From NCBI GenBank assembly GCA_963682085.1, contig OY821614.1, positions 62,001 to 126,000 on the forward strand: a stretch of DNA of 64,000 bases, read 5' to 3'. The DNA is from Thiodubiliella sp900128405. Lineage in GTDB: Bacteria > Pseudomonadota > Gammaproteobacteria > PS1 > Pseudothioglobaceae. The notes under the pieces were generated by a model. It made no database searches. It worked only from the letters and a program-made list of their open reading frames with translations, and was not told the DNA's origin. The position numbers and the translations under genes were made by a program. Of this stretch, positions 62,971 to 64,000 are shown piece after piece (position 1 is the stretch's first letter; the number at the start of each line of letters is the position of its first letter).

Positions 62971-63939
62971 ACTAAATACACCGACCCAACAGGACACTAC
63001 TGGCAGATAGCAGCTGTTGCCCTGATGACTATCAGTGCCACCACTGACGATCCAACTATTGCCAAGGTAATCGCAATAGCAGGCATGCTACTGATGGGCG
63101 ATGCCTTAGCAGGCGAAGGTGGTGCAGGACTTAGTGCTGCTGAGTCAGGTGCAGTTATTGGGTTTACTCAAGGCACACTTAACTCAGCCAATTTAGGTAA
63201 AGGTGTAAAACAAGGCGTTATCTCTGGTGTTACTGCGTATGCAGTAAGTGAGATAGCACACGGCAGTGAAAATGGTGCAAGTGAATTTACAACAGCAGAA
63301 CAACTCGCCTTACAAGGTTTGGTTAGTGGCATTTCAACTGAACTTCGAAGGGGCAGATTCCAAGATGGCTTTGTCTCAGCAATCGTATCTAAAGGTGTTG
63401 ATTTAGGATTAGAGGGACAACAACTAGATTTTTATACTGAAGGTACAATTGCAATGATTACAGGTGGGCTGGTAGCCAAAGCAGGGGGTGGTAGTTTTGA
63501 AGATGGGGCTGTTCAGGCGGGGATGGTATTTTTGTATAATGCAAGGGGAGATATTTTTAAGTTAAAACTCAAAATGGGGCTGAATGTTGGAGTAACAGGA
63601 AAACTTGGGAATACTAAAGTTGATGTTAATGTAGATGGGGCTTCTGGTAATAGAGAGTTAGTTTACAATTACAAAGAAGGATGGAGGGTTAAAAAATATG
63701 GTAGTCAAGGAGGTGCATTTGAAATAGGAGATGACAGAATTTATACTTTTGGTGTTTCAGCTAGAAGAACTCATCCAGCAGGACAACTTAGAAATTGGAG
63801 TGACTGGGAGACATCTGCAGATGATTCCTATAGAAATATTCCACTGAATGGAGTGTTAGAATTTCAAGGTGGTGCAATAATTCAACCAGGAGTAGAAATA
63901 GATTTTAACGAAATTACCAATTGGTGGTGGAATAAATAG
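62968..63939 (+). CDS. Orphan Rhs C-terminal tip, third toxin domain
   Basis: The Rhs-derived sequence starts at 62971 (TKYTDPTGHYW, the final motif of an Rhs core); the TTG at 62968 belongs to the IS end. The ~320 residues comprise the glycine/alanine-rich hydrophobic segment shared by the other two tips in pattern (RGRFQDGFVSAIVSKG; GGGSFEDGAVQAGMVFLYNA). A C-terminal domain of about 130 residues follows, rich in beta-type sequence and aromatics and ending NEITNWWWNK, with no catalytic motif I recognise. The Rhs core is absent, so this is a silent tip or a remnant. Confidence 0.7.
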   Translation: MTKYTDPTGHYWQIAAVALMTISATTDDPTIAKVIAIAGMLLMGDALAGEGGAGLSAAESGAVIGFTQGTLNSANLGKGVKQGVISGVTAYAVSEIAHGSENGASEFTTAEQLALQGLVSGISTELRRGRFQDGFVSAIVSKGVDLGLEGQQLDFYTEGTIAMITGGLVAKAGGGSFEDGAVQAGMVFLYNARGDIFKLKLKMGLNVGVTGKLGNTKVDVNVDGASGNRELVYNYKEGWRVKKYGSQGGAFEIGDDRIYTFGVSARRTHPAGQLRNWSDWETSADDSYRNIPLNGVLEFQGGAIIQPGVEIDFNEITNWWWNK

Positions 63940-64000
63940 TGAATATCAGGTTGTTACTCATTACAAGAAATATTTTCTATATTTCATTTATTGCCTTGCT
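63939..64000 (+). CDS. Start of a gene cut by the window edge, possible immunity protein
   Basis: GTG at 63939 overlaps the TAG stop of the tip gene and opens a frame reading VNIRLLLITRNIFYISFIAL, a basic start and hydrophobic core like a membrane or exported protein. Its position matches the immunity genes of the two preceding modules. Only about 20 codons are visible. Confidence 0.35.
   Translation, partial: MNIRLLLITRNIFYISFIAL

Overview
The window is AT-rich chromosomal DNA from a gammaproteobacterium. It most resembles the sulfur-oxidising SUP05/Thioglobaceae group, including thiotrophic symbionts of deep-sea mussels. This is an inference from three things: a complete respiratory nitrate reductase operon followed by a PpiC-type and a DsrC-like gene; typical gammaproteobacterial housekeeping proteins with AT-rich codons; and a large Rhs/YD-repeat toxin locus of the kind known to be abundant in Bathymodiolus symbionts. 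No rRNA or tRNA gene was seen, so the taxonomy is not settled.

Layout. 1-9662: end of one NarK transporter, a second narK, narGHJI, a PpiC-like gene without its parvulin domain, and a DsrC-like gene lacking the usual penultimate cysteine. 9735-16686: an HPP-family membrane protein, ileS, aroB, a small membrane coiled-coil protein, gatC and gatA. 16687-34097: a very AT-rich 17 kb island separating gatA from gatB. It holds two multigene cassettes that look like sulfur-based DNA modification/defence systems, with a secreted GNAT-like protein between them. 34098-50121: housekeeping genes gatB, selO, a membrane protein, an M50 protease, proS, psd, a CNNM/CBS protein, eno, dnaJ, dnaK (with a clear sigma-32-type promoter), coaD, rsmD, ppa and rnd. 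50133-64000: a toxin locus with a small membrane-anchored coiled-coil protein, a 2384-residue SpvB/Rhs/YD protein carrying a perfect three-fold 366-bp repeat, two displaced Rhs tips with different C-terminal toxin domains, candidate immunity genes and a decayed IS5-type insertion sequence.

The most interesting part is the gatA/gatB island. The downstream cassette (25349-34058) has the gene content I associate with the single-stranded phosphorothioation system sspBCD, followed by a helicase and a GHKL ATPase, which suggests an sspBCD-sspFGH-like arrangement. The upstream cassette (16720-23634) is a separate six-gene, translationally coupled operon: a DndC/SspD-like PP-loop protein, a GHKL ATPase, two unrecognised proteins, a ParB-fold protein and a candidate PD-(D/E)XK nuclease. 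I cannot match this combination to a named system, and it is my best candidate for an undescribed modification-dependent defence system. Neither cassette encodes a cysteine desulfurase, so both would need one from elsewhere in the genome.

A family of small palindromic-ended elements (ends GAGACCTTTGCATAAATA, 5-bp target duplications where intact) is scattered through the window in at least five states of decay.
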